From Nodosilinea nodulosa PCC 7104 (lineage in GTDB: Bacteria; Cyanobacteriota; Cyanobacteriia; Phormidesmidales; Phormidesmidaceae): 64,000 nucleotides of DNA. The DNA is taken from positions 5,973,388 through 6,037,387 of the forward strand of contig NZ_JH976537.1 in the NCBI RefSeq assembly GCF_000309385.1, in the 5' to 3' direction. The position numbers were made by a program, and so were the translations under genes. This document shows positions 7,815-16,080 of the stretch, one piece after another (position 1 is the stretch's first letter; each line of letters begins with the position of its first letter). Below the pieces are notes generated by a model. That model had not been told where the DNA came from. It did no database searches and was given only the letters and a program-made list of their open reading frames with translations.

Positions 7815-9848
7815 CTAGGACACCCTAGCGGCATTGAGCTGGCTGGCCCAGCCCAGATCCCTGGCCTGTTGCTGGGCCAGCTCTGGCACATCCTGGGCGA
7901 CGAAGTGCTGGTGGAGAATCTGGACGCTGAGCAGGTGATTGATCACGGCATCGAGCTGGACCCGCTCGGCGACGGGGGTGGCCTCATCCCGGTGGCGGTG
8001 CAGCAGGGTTTGCACGGCGTCGTAGTCGAGCAGGGCGGCGACCTCAATGGCAGTGCGGCTGAGGTAGTTGTCGGCCAGGGCCTTCATCGCCTGCTGCTTG
8101 ACCACATCGGTGTGGGAGGGCGGCGCCATAAAGGCAAATTTTTGCCGCTTGTAGAGGGTTTCGGGCAGCAGCTCGCGCATGGTTTCGCGCAGAATGAATT
8201 TGTCCTGGTAGCCGCGAAAGCGCAGGCTGGGGGGCAGGGTGACGGCAAACTCCACCAGGGGATGGTCGAGAAAGGCGGGCCGCGCTTCTAGGGAGTTGGC
8301 CATATCGACGCGATCGCCCGCCCAGCCCAGCACCTGCGACTCAAACTGGGTTTTGATCCACACGTACTGGGCTTTGTCGAGGGGGTGGCGATCGCGCAGC
8401 TGCTTGTCATCCAGGGCGGCGGCGATCGCGGCCCCCGGTGAGTAATTTTCCAGGGCAGCGCGATGGTCGGGGTGCAGCAGCTCGGGCACCTGGTCGGCCA
8501 AACTCAGCCACGACTGCAAGCAGCTGGGCGTGAAGCCCACCACCTCATTCAGGGCCTCATCTTCCAACGGTTCTTCAGCCAGCAGGTTGCCCTTAAAGAG
8601 TTTATTGCTCTCCGCCAGCCAGGCTTCCAGGTCGGCCCGTTCCTCGGGGGTGGCGTGGGCCATGCCGTGGCGAATCATGTCCAGCCGCAGCTGCGGGTAG
8701 CCCGCAAATAGCTCGTCGGAGCCTTCGCCCGTGACCACCACCTTGTAGCCCGCCTCGTTAACGTGCTCACTCATCAACAGCTTGGCCACGGTAAAGGTGT
8801 TGTAGATGCTGCGCTCGGTGTGCCAGAGGGTGCGGGCAAAGTGGTCGTAGAGCTGGGTGCCATCGACGGTGAGAATATCCTGGTCGGCCCCCACGGCGGC
8901 GGCCATCTCGCGGGCGATCGCGGTTTCGTCGTAGTCGCTGTCGTCAAAGCCAATGGTGAAGGCTTTCACGGGCGACTGCTGGCAGGCAGCCGCTACCCCG
9001 AGGATGGTGCAGGAGTCGATGCCCCCCGACAGGTAGCAGGCCACGGGCACATCGGCCTCCAACCGCAGCTGAATCGCCTCCACAAACCGCTGCCGCAGCT
9101 CCTCCATATAGTCTTCGTCGGTGCGCTGGGGCCGGGTGCCCAGCAGCGGAAAATCCAGATCCCAGTACTGCTCTTTGTGCAGGGTGAGCTGGTCGCCCTG
9201 ACGCTGCACCACCACTTTTTGCCCCGGCTCCACGGTGAAGACTCCCTCGAAGGCGGTAGAGCCGGGCACCATGGTCTGCATCAGCTGGTGAAACAGCCCC
9301 TGGGAGGAAAATTTGCGCTGCACCGCCGGGTGGGCCATCACCACCTTGATCTCGGAGCCAAACACGATCCCCTCAGGAGTGAGGCTGTAGAACAGGGGCT
9401 TGACGCCAAAGCGATCGCGCACCAGGGTCAGCCGATCGAGCTGCTGCTCGTAGACCGCAAAGGCAAACTCGCCGCGCAGGTGGGGCAGCGCGCCGTCGAG
9501 GCCAAAGCGATCGCTCAGGTGCAGCATCAGCTCGGTATCGCTCTTGGTGCGAAAGGTGTAGCCCCGCGAGGTGAGGTCGGCCCGCAGCCGCTTGTAGTCG
9601 TAAAACTCGCCGTTGTGGGCGATCAAAAACTGGCCATCTTCCGAGCGAAAGGGCTGCCGCCCCCGCTCGGGATTTAGATCAATAATCGACAGACGGGCGT
9701 GGGTAAAGCCGACCCCGCGCCCCTCGACAATGTCGTAGCCAAAGCCGTCTGGCCCCCGGTGGTGCTGAATGGCCGCCATGCCCACCAAAATCTGTGGATC
9801 CACAGGATGGGCCGGGTCTGCGTACATGACGCCGCCAATACCGCACAT
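7815..9848 (-). CDS. asnB: Asparagine synthetase (glutamine-hydrolysing)
   Basis: A 677-residue class II glutamine amidotransferase/asparagine synthetase. The N-terminus MCGIGG exposes the catalytic Cys after Met removal. The glutaminase domain includes HRGPDG (~31-36), ARLSIIDL and HNGEFYDY. The synthetase domain has the ATP-pyrophosphatase loop YLSGGIDS (~271-278) and TGEGSDELFAGYPQ (~376-389). It makes Asn from Asp, Gln and ATP in the cytoplasm. It is somewhat longer than E. coli AsnB (554), as is common for bacterial AsnB-like proteins. No exosortase or capsule genes are adjacent that would argue for a specialised amidotransferase role. Confidence 0.92.
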   Translation of the reverse strand: MCGIGGVMYADPAHPVDPQILVGMAAIQHHRGPDGFGYDIVEGRGVGFTHARLSIIDLNPERGRQPFRSEDGQFLIAHNGEFYDYKRLRADLTSRGYTFRTKSDTELMLHLSDRFGLDGALPHLRGEFAFAVYEQQLDRLTLVRDRFGVKPLFYSLTPEGIVFGSEIKVVMAHPAVQRKFSSQGLFHQLMQTMVPGSTAFEGVFTVEPGQKVVVQRQGDQLTLHKEQYWDLDFPLLGTRPQRTDEDYMEELRQRFVEAIQLRLEADVPVACYLSGGIDSCTILGVAAACQQSPVKAFTIGFDDSDYDETAIAREMAAAVGADQDILTVDGTQLYDHFARTLWHTERSIYNTFTVAKLLMSEHVNEAGYKVVVTGEGSDELFAGYPQLRLDMIRHGMAHATPEERADLEAWLAESNKLFKGNLLAEEPLEDEALNEVVGFTPSCLQSWLSLADQVPELLHPDHRAALENYSPGAAIAAALDDKQLRDRHPLDKAQYVWIKTQFESQVLGWAGDRVDMANSLEARPAFLDHPLVEFAVTLPPSLRFRGYQDKFILRETMRELLPETLYKRQKFAFMAPPSHTDVVKQQAMKALADNYLSRTAIEVAALLDYDAVQTLLHRHRDEATPVAERVQLDAVINHLLSVQILHQHFVAQDVPELAQQQARDLGWASQLNAARVS

Positions 9849-9943
9849 AGTGATTGTCCTCCGGGTTAATTGGTCATCCTAAAAGCCGAGGAACCCGCAG
9901 CGGGACTTTTTTTAGCAAAACTCAAGGGTTTGGGGAATTTTAG

Positions 9944-10095
9944 ACTGACAAAAGTTCTGATGTAGGTTGGTGTTGAGCGAAGCGTTCGCGTAGCGTTCCC
10001 AGAGGAAAAAACCCAACTCCAGTAACGGTTTTGTTGGGTTACGCTAACGCTAACCCAACCTACGGCAGTCTAAGGGCTTCAAGGGTTTTGTCAGT
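9944..10095 (+). repeat. Small inverted-repeat element, copy 1 (MITE-like)
   Basis: The 152-bp element is bounded by ACTGACAAAA (9944-9953) and its exact complement TTTTGTCAGT (10086-10095). A second nested inverted pair, GTAGGTTGG near 9963 and CCAACCTAC near 10063, lies inside, with GTTGAGCGAAGCGTTCGCG and AACCCAAC segments between. It has no coding capacity. Copies 2-4 in this window share the same order of blocks. It occupies the 419-bp asnB-DUF1028 gap, which shows nothing else. Confidence 0.75.
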
Positions 10096-10267
10096 CAACC
10101 AGGCTAGGCTGACTGCTCAACAGCTAGCCCACAGTAAATTGATCGCATCTCAATCTAAAATCGCCAATCCAAAATCGTATGATTCGCCACAGTCTTTAGT
10201 TTAGAATTCGTTAACAATTGCCGTAGCTCTGTGTACTGCATACACCTATTATAAATCCAGCGTTTCT

Positions 10268-10984
10268 ATGACCTTTTCTATTGTTGCGTGGGATCCACAG
10301 ACGGGCATGACCGGGGTGGCGGTGGCCACTAAGCACCTGGCGGTGGGGGCGCTGGTGCCCCACGCGCGGGCGGGGGTAGGGGCGATCGCCACCCAGGCCC
10401 AGACCAACCCGCTGCTCGGAATCTGGGGACTAGAGCTGCTGGAGCGGCGTCAGGCCACCGAAAGCCCCTTCAGCGAGGCCTCTGCAGAGGTGGTGCTGGG
10501 ATGGCTGCTGGAGAACGATGGCGATCGCGATCGGCGCCAGGTGCATTTAGTCGATCACACCGGCCACACCGCTGCCTGGACGGGCCGCGACTGCACAGGT
10601 TGGGCGGGGCACCGCACCTTTGCCAATGTCTCGGTGGCGGGGAATATGCTGACTGGAGCAGAGGTGCTGGAGGCGATGGCCGCAGCGTTTCATCAGGGTG
10701 AGGGGATGGGTTTGAGCGATCGCCTGCTGCTGGCCCTGGAAGCGGGTGAAGCCGCCGGGGGCGACAAGCGCGGTCGCCAGTCCGCCGCCCTCTACGTGAT
10801 GGATAAAACCCCCTACCCTCACCTCGATCTGCGGGTCGACCACCACGATGACCCGATCGCGATGCTGCGCACCCTGCACAGCGAGGCCCACAAAGACTAC
10901 TACCAATCCTTTCGCCAGAGCATGCCCAGCCAGCTAGGGATACCCCAGCCAGACCAGGCTGCCTGGTTACCTAAAGCGGTTTAG
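10268..10984 (+). CDS. DUF1028 family protein (predicted Ntn-hydrolase fold)
   Basis: A 238-residue DUF1028 protein. The N-terminus MTFSIVAWDPQTGMTGVAVA and the segment GVGAIATQAQTNPLLG (~37-52) are hallmarks. RQSAALYVM and LDLRVDHHDDPI occur toward the C-terminus, with the conserved acidic/His pattern of the family. DUF1028 proteins are predicted Ntn-type hydrolases, often annotated as putative pilus-assembly or peptidase-like proteins, with no firmly known substrate. It is a single gene flanked on both sides by copies of the MITE-like repeat, so it is probably monocistronic. Confidence 0.88.
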   Translation: MTFSIVAWDPQTGMTGVAVATKHLAVGALVPHARAGVGAIATQAQTNPLLGIWGLELLERRQATESPFSEASAEVVLGWLLENDGDRDRRQVHLVDHTGHTAAWTGRDCTGWAGHRTFANVSVAGNMLTGAEVLEAMAAAFHQGEGMGLSDRLLLALEAGEAAGGDKRGRQSAALYVMDKTPYPHLDLRVDHHDDPIAMLRTLHSEAHKDYYQSFRQSMPSQLGIPQPDQAAWLPKAV

Positions 10985-11007
10985 CTTTAGGCGCATTTAA
11001 GCTGTTG

Positions 11008-11123
11008 CCAGACAAAAGTTCTGAGGCAGGTTGGTGTTGAGCGGAGCGTTCGCGCTGGCGAAGCCGCCCCTTTGGGGCTAGCGTTTCTAGAGGGGAAAAC
11101 CCAACACCAGTAGTTGTGTCAGT
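11008..11123 (+). repeat. Small inverted-repeat element, copy 2 (internally deleted)
   Basis: Left part GACAAAAGTTCTGAGGCAGG then TTGGTGTTGAGCG matches copy 1. The right end GTGTCAGTCAACCAGG matches copy 1 near 10090. The inner right block with CCCAACCTAC is missing, so this ~116-bp copy is shortened. An extra hairpin-like insertion (GGCGAAGCCGCCCC, about 11056-11069) lies inside. It sits in the 428-bp gap 10985-11412; the rest of that gap shows no gene I can support. Confidence 0.65.
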
Positions 11124-11412
11124 CAACCAGGGAGCAGAGTCCCTGCCGCTGCCACCCAACTTTGGGGCTACCAACATAGGCTGCCCGCTGGTATCTGACC
11201 GCCGTCGCCCTGCTAGCTCCGGCCCAAGTGGCGGGCATTGCCCACCCTGCGACGGGCATCAGACGGCGCTGCAACTCGCGCAGCGTTGGGAAGTTGGCCC
11301 CCAGCGAGCATCCGTTGCACAATCGCCGCCAATATCCTTCATTTAACCTAACAGTGGCGGTTTTGGCCCCAGCCTTAGAGTAAAATCTCGGCACATTGTT
11401 GAGAGTGGGCCA

Positions 11413-14400
11413 ATGCTAGATCGCTTCTGGGAAGTGCTGGGTTACGTCTTTGCCCTCAACGCCGAGGCCTTTCGCATTGCCACCACAATACCGGCTGGGC
11501 AGAAGCTGGCGCTGGTGGTGGTGCTGCTGGCGGGGCTATCCCAGGGTATTGGTCAGAGCATTATTCTTTTCATCAACCAGGTGCGGCCTGCCCGGTTTGT
11601 GCTCAGCCTGGGCATTAACGCGGTGCTGTTTGCCTTTGGCTTTTTGGCGCTGGTGCTGAGTACCTGGCTGGTCACCCTGACCCCCTGGTCACAGAACATG
11701 CTTTTGGGGCAGCTGGTGACGGTGCTGGGGTTGGCCTATGCGCCCCTGCTGTTTAGCTTTTTGGGGGCCATGCCCTACCTGGGAGTGCCAATTCTCAACC
11801 TGCTGTCCGTGTGGCATTTGCTGGCCATGGTGGTGGGGTTTGGGGCGATCGCCCATCTGGGCATCGGCAGCGCCTTTAGATACGTCGTCCTGGGCTGGAT
11901 TTTGCTGCAACTGTTGCAGAACACCGTCGGTCGGCCCATTGCCAGCCTGGGCAAGCGCATTGCCAACCGGGCCGCTGGGGTGGATCTCGTCACCAACCGC
12001 CGCGATCTGACCGAATCGTTTCAGGCTGGCCTGGCCCAAACCTCAACCCGCTGGCAGGAAGAATTTAACCAGCGCATTACCGCCCTGAACCAGGGCGACG
12101 TGGTGGCCGCCGTGACCGGCGAGCCAACGGTTCTGGCGATGGCCGGAGCCGGGGAATCGGTCATTTCTGTAGACGCTGGGCCAACCGCAGACGGGAGCAA
12201 TTCATTTAAAGCACTGCTGGGGCTGCTTGCCATGGCGGTGCTGACGGTGGTCGTGCTGGTGCTGCTGCGCCCCATTCGCGAGTGGTGGTTTAGCTGGGTG
12301 GGTAGCCTGCCCACCCTGGTGCAGCTGGTGCTGAATTTTGTCTGGATTGGCGTAGTCGCCCTGGTGGTAGCCGGGCTGCTGGCCCCGCTCGAAACCCTGG
12401 GCTGGTGGGCGGGTTGGTATGACGATGACGTCAATACCACCGTCAACGCCGGGGAGCTGGCCGAGCCTAGGGCCGACGCCGGACCGGTCAGCCGCTACGT
12501 GGTCTACCTCGACGGCATTGGCATCTCCAGCTTTGAATACCTGCCCGACATCGAAGAATTTCTCGACACCCTGGCCCCTACCCTGCCCAAAGATGTGGCG
12601 CTGATTCGCGGCATCATGCCCTACTCGGTGATGAATGCCCCCCTCAATGAAGATCGGCCCCTGTCGTTTCTGTGGCGCTATGCCGACAAACTGCGGTTTG
12701 CCAACCCCATGAGCGTGCTGGGGCTGCTGGTGAACATTCGCAACGTGCTGATTGTGGGCGTGTCTGCCGACAAGCGCTACGGGCCGCTCTACAACCAGGG
12801 CATTGCCCAGGTGGTGTTTAACGGGCTGGTCAAAAACGGCTACCAGATGGGCAGCGGCACTCCGGTGACGCTGGTGGGCTACAGCGGCGGTGGGCAGATG
12901 TCCTGCGCCAGTGCCCCCTACCTGAAGCGGGCCATCGGTGCCCCCATCGACGTGATTTCGCTGGGCGGGGTGATCAGCGCCAATATCAATCTTCTCAAGC
13001 TTGAGCACCTGTACCACATGGCGGGCGAAAAAGATGCGGTAGAGAAGCTGGGGACGAAGATTTTTCCCGGTCGCTGGAAGCTGTTTCCGCTGTCCTACTG
13101 GAACCGGGCCAAGCGGCGGGGCAAGATTAGCTTTATTTCCATGGGGCCGGTGGGGCACCAGGTGCCGGGCGGTATTCTCGACCCCAAGCTAGTGCTGCCC
13201 GACGGCCGCAGCTCCCTGGGGCAGACCATCGACACGATCAACGCCATTCTGCGCGGCGAAGTTTTGGAGACGGGGCTAGAGCGCGGCAGCCCCGCCAACA
13301 ACTACGATATTTTTTGCGCCAACCCCCTGGTGCAGTACCAGAGCTACCCCCTCGACCTGCGGCCCGATCCCGCCCTCTACGTCCCCATTGCCGACTGGAT
13401 TGGGCGGCTGATTTTGCCCGCCAAGGGCGATCGCTTTGGCGGCGTCTTCTACGAAATACACCATGCGCCAGACGGCCACAGAGGCCTGGTGGGGCAGGTG
13501 GTCAAGCTGCGCTGGTCCGATGCTCCGCTGACCCAAAAGCTGGTGCAGGCGGTTACCCACGATGTGCACTTTAGCGCCGATGCCGAGCACGCCAGTCGCG
13601 TTGGCGGCGTGATCAATCCGGTGCGGCTAAACCACTGGCTGCGGGTTGACCCGCTGGAGTCCCTGGCCGGGTCGCTGCCTGGGGACGACATGATTGTGGC
13701 GGTTGAAAATCCCCGGGTGGTGCTCGATAGAGATCGGGTAATGCTCCTGATCGACGCCCAGCCGATGGAGGTGACCGGGCGCTACTACGGCCTGGTGCAG
13801 TTTGGGGCGCCAATGCCGGCAGACCAGTGGCGGGTGCGGCACTTTAACCGGACCAGCCGCGCCTTTGACGGGGCTGAAGCGGTGGTGAGCCTGCCCCCGG
13901 TGGCCACGATGGCGGCCTACGGCAGCGACCCCTCGACGACGCAGGATCTTGAAAAATCGCCCTACAACGAGTCGGGCTGGTACATCTACGGGGCGCCCAA
14001 TGCCAGCGGCATGTTTGTGGTGCAGGCCCTTGGCCCCAGGGCGCTGTTTCGTCTCCAGCCCCAGCGGGTGGTGTTTGGCGGGGCCAAGGCCGCCTACCGC
14101 TACATTCGCAGGGAAGCCTGGGCTGAGGTGGCGGCCCAAAAAGGGAAGATCGGCTCAGTATTGTGCACCGCGCGGGATAACGGTCGTCCGGAGGCGATCG
14201 CGGAGGCCATTGACGAGTGGCAGGTGGGCGATCGCGCCCTAATTCTCCACAACTACGGCGGCATCGGCGGCAACAAAAAGGAACCCGCCGCCTTTAGCCC
14301 GATTTTCTTTGGCCACTTTGCCTACGGACGGGCCGAGGTGGTGCACGACCCCCTGGCCGACGAACGCCGCTTTGAGATCCGCTACTACCAGGTCTACGCC

Positions 14401-15066
14401 CACAACATCGACGGGCTGATTGCGGGCACGCTGCACTGGTCGAGGTATCAGGGCGATCGCCAGCGGGGCTGGCTGGGCACTCGGCCCAGCTGCGATATTC
14501 TCGTCAAGCTCGACGCCTTCAATCGCTACTACCACTTTGACGATGAGCGCAGGTCTCCCCTCTCCCGCATGGAGGCCCACCTGCAGGCCATGACCGCCCG
14601 CTACCGCATTGGCGACGGCACTGGCGGCACCTTTGTCGGCCCCTCCAACAACTGCTCCCAGGACTCAAACCAGGCGCTGTTTGCCAGCCTGCAAAGCACC
14701 GCCGACAGCCTCAACCGCCATGCCGATGCCCTCATTGCCTGGAACCAGGCGCACCCCGATCAGTCGGCGGCACTGCAGCAGCTCGCGGTCTTTGGCCAAG
14801 ATCTCAAAGGGGTTTTGCAGCCGCTGGGGGGCCTGCGACCGGCCTGGGAAAAAAACGAGTTCAACCTCGGCAGCTCCATCGAAGACGAGCCGCTGCGCAA
14901 CCTGGTTATGGGGCTGGGCAGCTGGCGCACGGTGTTTCCCCGCAAGGCTAGCGACACCGTGGTGCACAAGTTTCTCAAGTACGGGGCTTCGGCCTGGGTA
15001 CTGCGCACCAGCCAGGTGGGCGGCCACGACCCCGATATTGAACCGATCGCGCCGATGACGTTTTAA
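11413..15066 (+). CDS. Giant membrane protein: Yip1-like N-terminus, Ser-hydrolase-like centre, cyanobacterial C-terminal domain
   Basis: A 1217-residue protein. Residues ~25-175 hold four or five hydrophobic helices like a Yip1 domain, and two or three more lie at ~262-330. A soluble alpha/beta region follows: YVVYLDGIG (~362) and a nucleophile elbow GYSGGGQ (~489-495) suggest a serine hydrolase. The C-terminal half (~640-1217) has LILHNYGGIGGNKK (~942-955) and FVGPSNNCSQDSNQALF (~1074-1090). These motifs recall the C-terminal part of some cyanobacterial CPBP/CAAX-protease-like proteins. The conserved His and Cys could be a thiol-protease pair, but that is inference. It is probably inner-membrane anchored. 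Function is unknown; it is not part of an obvious operon. Confidence 0.85.
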   Translation: MLDRFWEVLGYVFALNAEAFRIATTIPAGQKLALVVVLLAGLSQGIGQSIILFINQVRPARFVLSLGINAVLFAFGFLALVLSTWLVTLTPWSQNMLLGQLVTVLGLAYAPLLFSFLGAMPYLGVPILNLLSVWHLLAMVVGFGAIAHLGIGSAFRYVVLGWILLQLLQNTVGRPIASLGKRIANRAAGVDLVTNRRDLTESFQAGLAQTSTRWQEEFNQRITALNQGDVVAAVTGEPTVLAMAGAGESVISVDAGPTADGSNSFKALLGLLAMAVLTVVVLVLLRPIREWWFSWVGSLPTLVQLVLNFVWIGVVALVVAGLLAPLETLGWWAGWYDDDVNTTVNAGELAEPRADAGPVSRYVVYLDGIGISSFEYLPDIEEFLDTLAPTLPKDVALIRGIMPYSVMNAPLNEDRPLSFLWRYADKLRFANPMSVLGLLVNIRNVLIVGVSADKRYGPLYNQGIAQVVFNGLVKNGYQMGSGTPVTLVGYSGGGQMSCASAPYLKRAIGAPIDVISLGGVISANINLLKLEHLYHMAGEKDAVEKLGTKIFPGRWKLFPLSYWNRAKRRGKISFISMGPVGHQVPGGILDPKLVLPDGRSSLGQTIDTINAILRGEVLETGLERGSPANNYDIFCANPLVQYQSYPLDLRPDPALYVPIADWIGRLILPAKGDRFGGVFYEIHHAPDGHRGLVGQVVKLRWSDAPLTQKLVQAVTHDVHFSADAEHASRVGGVINPVRLNHWLRVDPLESLAGSLPGDDMIVAVENPRVVLDRDRVMLLIDAQPMEVTGRYYGLVQFGAPMPADQWRVRHFNRTSRAFDGAEAVVSLPPVATMAAYGSDPSTTQDLEKSPYNESGWYIYGAPNASGMFVVQALGPRALFRLQPQRVVFGGAKAAYRYIRREAWAEVAAQKGKIGSVLCTARDNGRPEAIAEAIDEWQVGDRALILHNYGGIGGNKKEPAAFSPIFFGHFAYGRAEVVHDPLADERRFEIRYYQVYAHNIDGLIAGTLHWSRYQGDRQRGWLGTRPSCDILVKLDAFNRYYHFDDERRSPLSRMEAHLQAMTARYRIGDGTGGTFVGPSNNCSQDSNQALFASLQSTADSLNRHADALIAWNQAHPDQSAALQQLAVFGQDLKGVLQPLGGLRPAWEKNEFNLGSSIEDEPLRNLVMGLGSWRTVFPRKASDTVVHKFLKYGASAWVLRTSQVGGHDPDIEPIAPMTF

Positions 15067-15169
15067 GAGGTTCATTCTCAGTTAGTACATAGAGAATTTT
15101 GGGCATACAAATAGCGGCATACCTAGCTTGAACCATGCCCGATTTAAATAGAAGGGGGAGAAGTGCCCA

Positions 15170-15682
15170 GTGGAAATTACATATAAAAATAGTTTTTTTG
15201 ATGTTATGTCTTTTCATGTCTATCACATTCCAAGAATGACAAGCATGAGAATTTTCATATTGTTTTTCATTTCGCTTATTGTGTACGACAGTTATAGAAC
15301 TTGGTCACCAGGCGAAGACTCAATCTTTGTCTTTATTGCTTCAACACTTCTATATGCAGCTTCTTGTTTGATGTTTTTGGCTTTCGCTGAGTTCTTATTC
15401 TTAGCGATATGCTTCCTGCCAAAGCTTAAGAAAGGTGGTATAACAGAACATAAAATGTTGGTTTCTGAGGCAGGAATAGTTGAAGAGACAAAGTTCAACC
15501 GCACTGAGCATACCTGGGAAGGCATCGCAAAAGTCTCACAAAACCGAAACTATATTTTTATTTATATTTCGCAGCATGCTGCACACGTTATTCCAAAGAA
15601 TCGTACTTTCGATGACGTTTATCAAGTCGAATCGTTTTTCGAAAATGCATACAGTTTGTGGCGAGTTGCTGTTCGTCGTTAA
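15170..15682 (+). CDS. YcxB-like membrane protein
   Basis: A 170-residue protein with two membrane helices (about residues 28-45 and 53-83) followed by a soluble beta-rich C-terminus: TEHKMLVSEAGIVEETKFN, then TWEGIAKVSQNRNYIFIYIS. That is the YcxB-like family pattern, a PH-like tail on a two-helix anchor. It starts at GTG with GGGGGAGAA about ten bases upstream. Base composition is clearly more AT-rich than all neighbours and HIP1 sites are absent, which suggests recent transfer. It is next to a broken IS630 transposase. Function is unknown. Confidence 0.75.
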   Translation: MEITYKNSFFDVMSFHVYHIPRMTSMRIFILFFISLIVYDSYRTWSPGEDSIFVFIASTLLYAASCLMFLAFAEFLFLAICFLPKLKKGGITEHKMLVSEAGIVEETKFNRTEHTWEGIAKVSQNRNYIFIYISQHAAHVIPKNRTFDDVYQVESFFENAYSLWRVAVRR

Positions 15683-15878
15683 CTAAATTTTCATGTCCAT
15701 CAGCGAATCGAGATTGCTCATAAACATGGGCTAACAGTTGCCATATAGATTGGGTGGTGCGCTGGCAGAACTCAGCAGAATCAGTCTGCGGTTGGCTAAA
15801 CTTGATCACGACTTATAGCTATGGCCAAGGTGATTAGGACGTAGACTAAACGCGAGAGTCTCATGGTGTGTGAGTGAC

Positions 15879-16035
15879 ATGGCCAAACCCTACAGCCTTG
15901 ATTTGCGTCAGAAGGTGATCGATGCCATCGAACTCGATGGATTGAAGAAGCGTGAAGCCAGTGCGCTGTTTCAAATCAGCCGTAACACCCCGTAACACCA
16001 TCGACTTTTGGCTGAAGTACAAAGCGGCGACCGGT
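15879..16035 (+). pseudogene. IS630-family transposase, N-terminal remnant
   Basis: The sequence encodes MAKPYSLDLRQKVIDAIELD and then KREASALFQISRN, the N-terminal helix-turn-helix of IS630-type transposases. A perfect 10-bp tandem duplication (CCGTAACACC at 15980-15989 and 15990-15999) shifts the frame. The continuation (TIDFWLKYKAATG) is in another frame and the similarity then stops. The catalytic DDE domain is absent. The remnant abuts the 3' end of the iron-type permease gene at 16081. About 30 bp upstream, TATAGCTATGGCCAAGGTGA looks like the old IS end. Confidence 0.8.
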
Positions 16036-16080
16036 TGCCTTGAGCTTGACTCAAAAAAGTGGACAGTTCTGACCTTAAAG

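Noticed and set aside
11119-11394. 91-codon minus-strand frame in the gap before the 1217-residue gene
   Set aside because: Overlaps the end of repeat copy 2, has no Shine-Dalgarno, and shows no recognisable pattern; treated as chance.
12202-13158. Long minus-strand frame inside the 1217-residue gene
   Set aside because: Antisense shadow of a clear coding gene; composition (His, Pro, Gln-rich) is not protein-like.
15588-15809. 73-codon minus-strand frame overlapping the YcxB-like gene
   Set aside because: It runs antisense to the end of the YcxB-like gene; possible debris of an imported element, but I could not name it.
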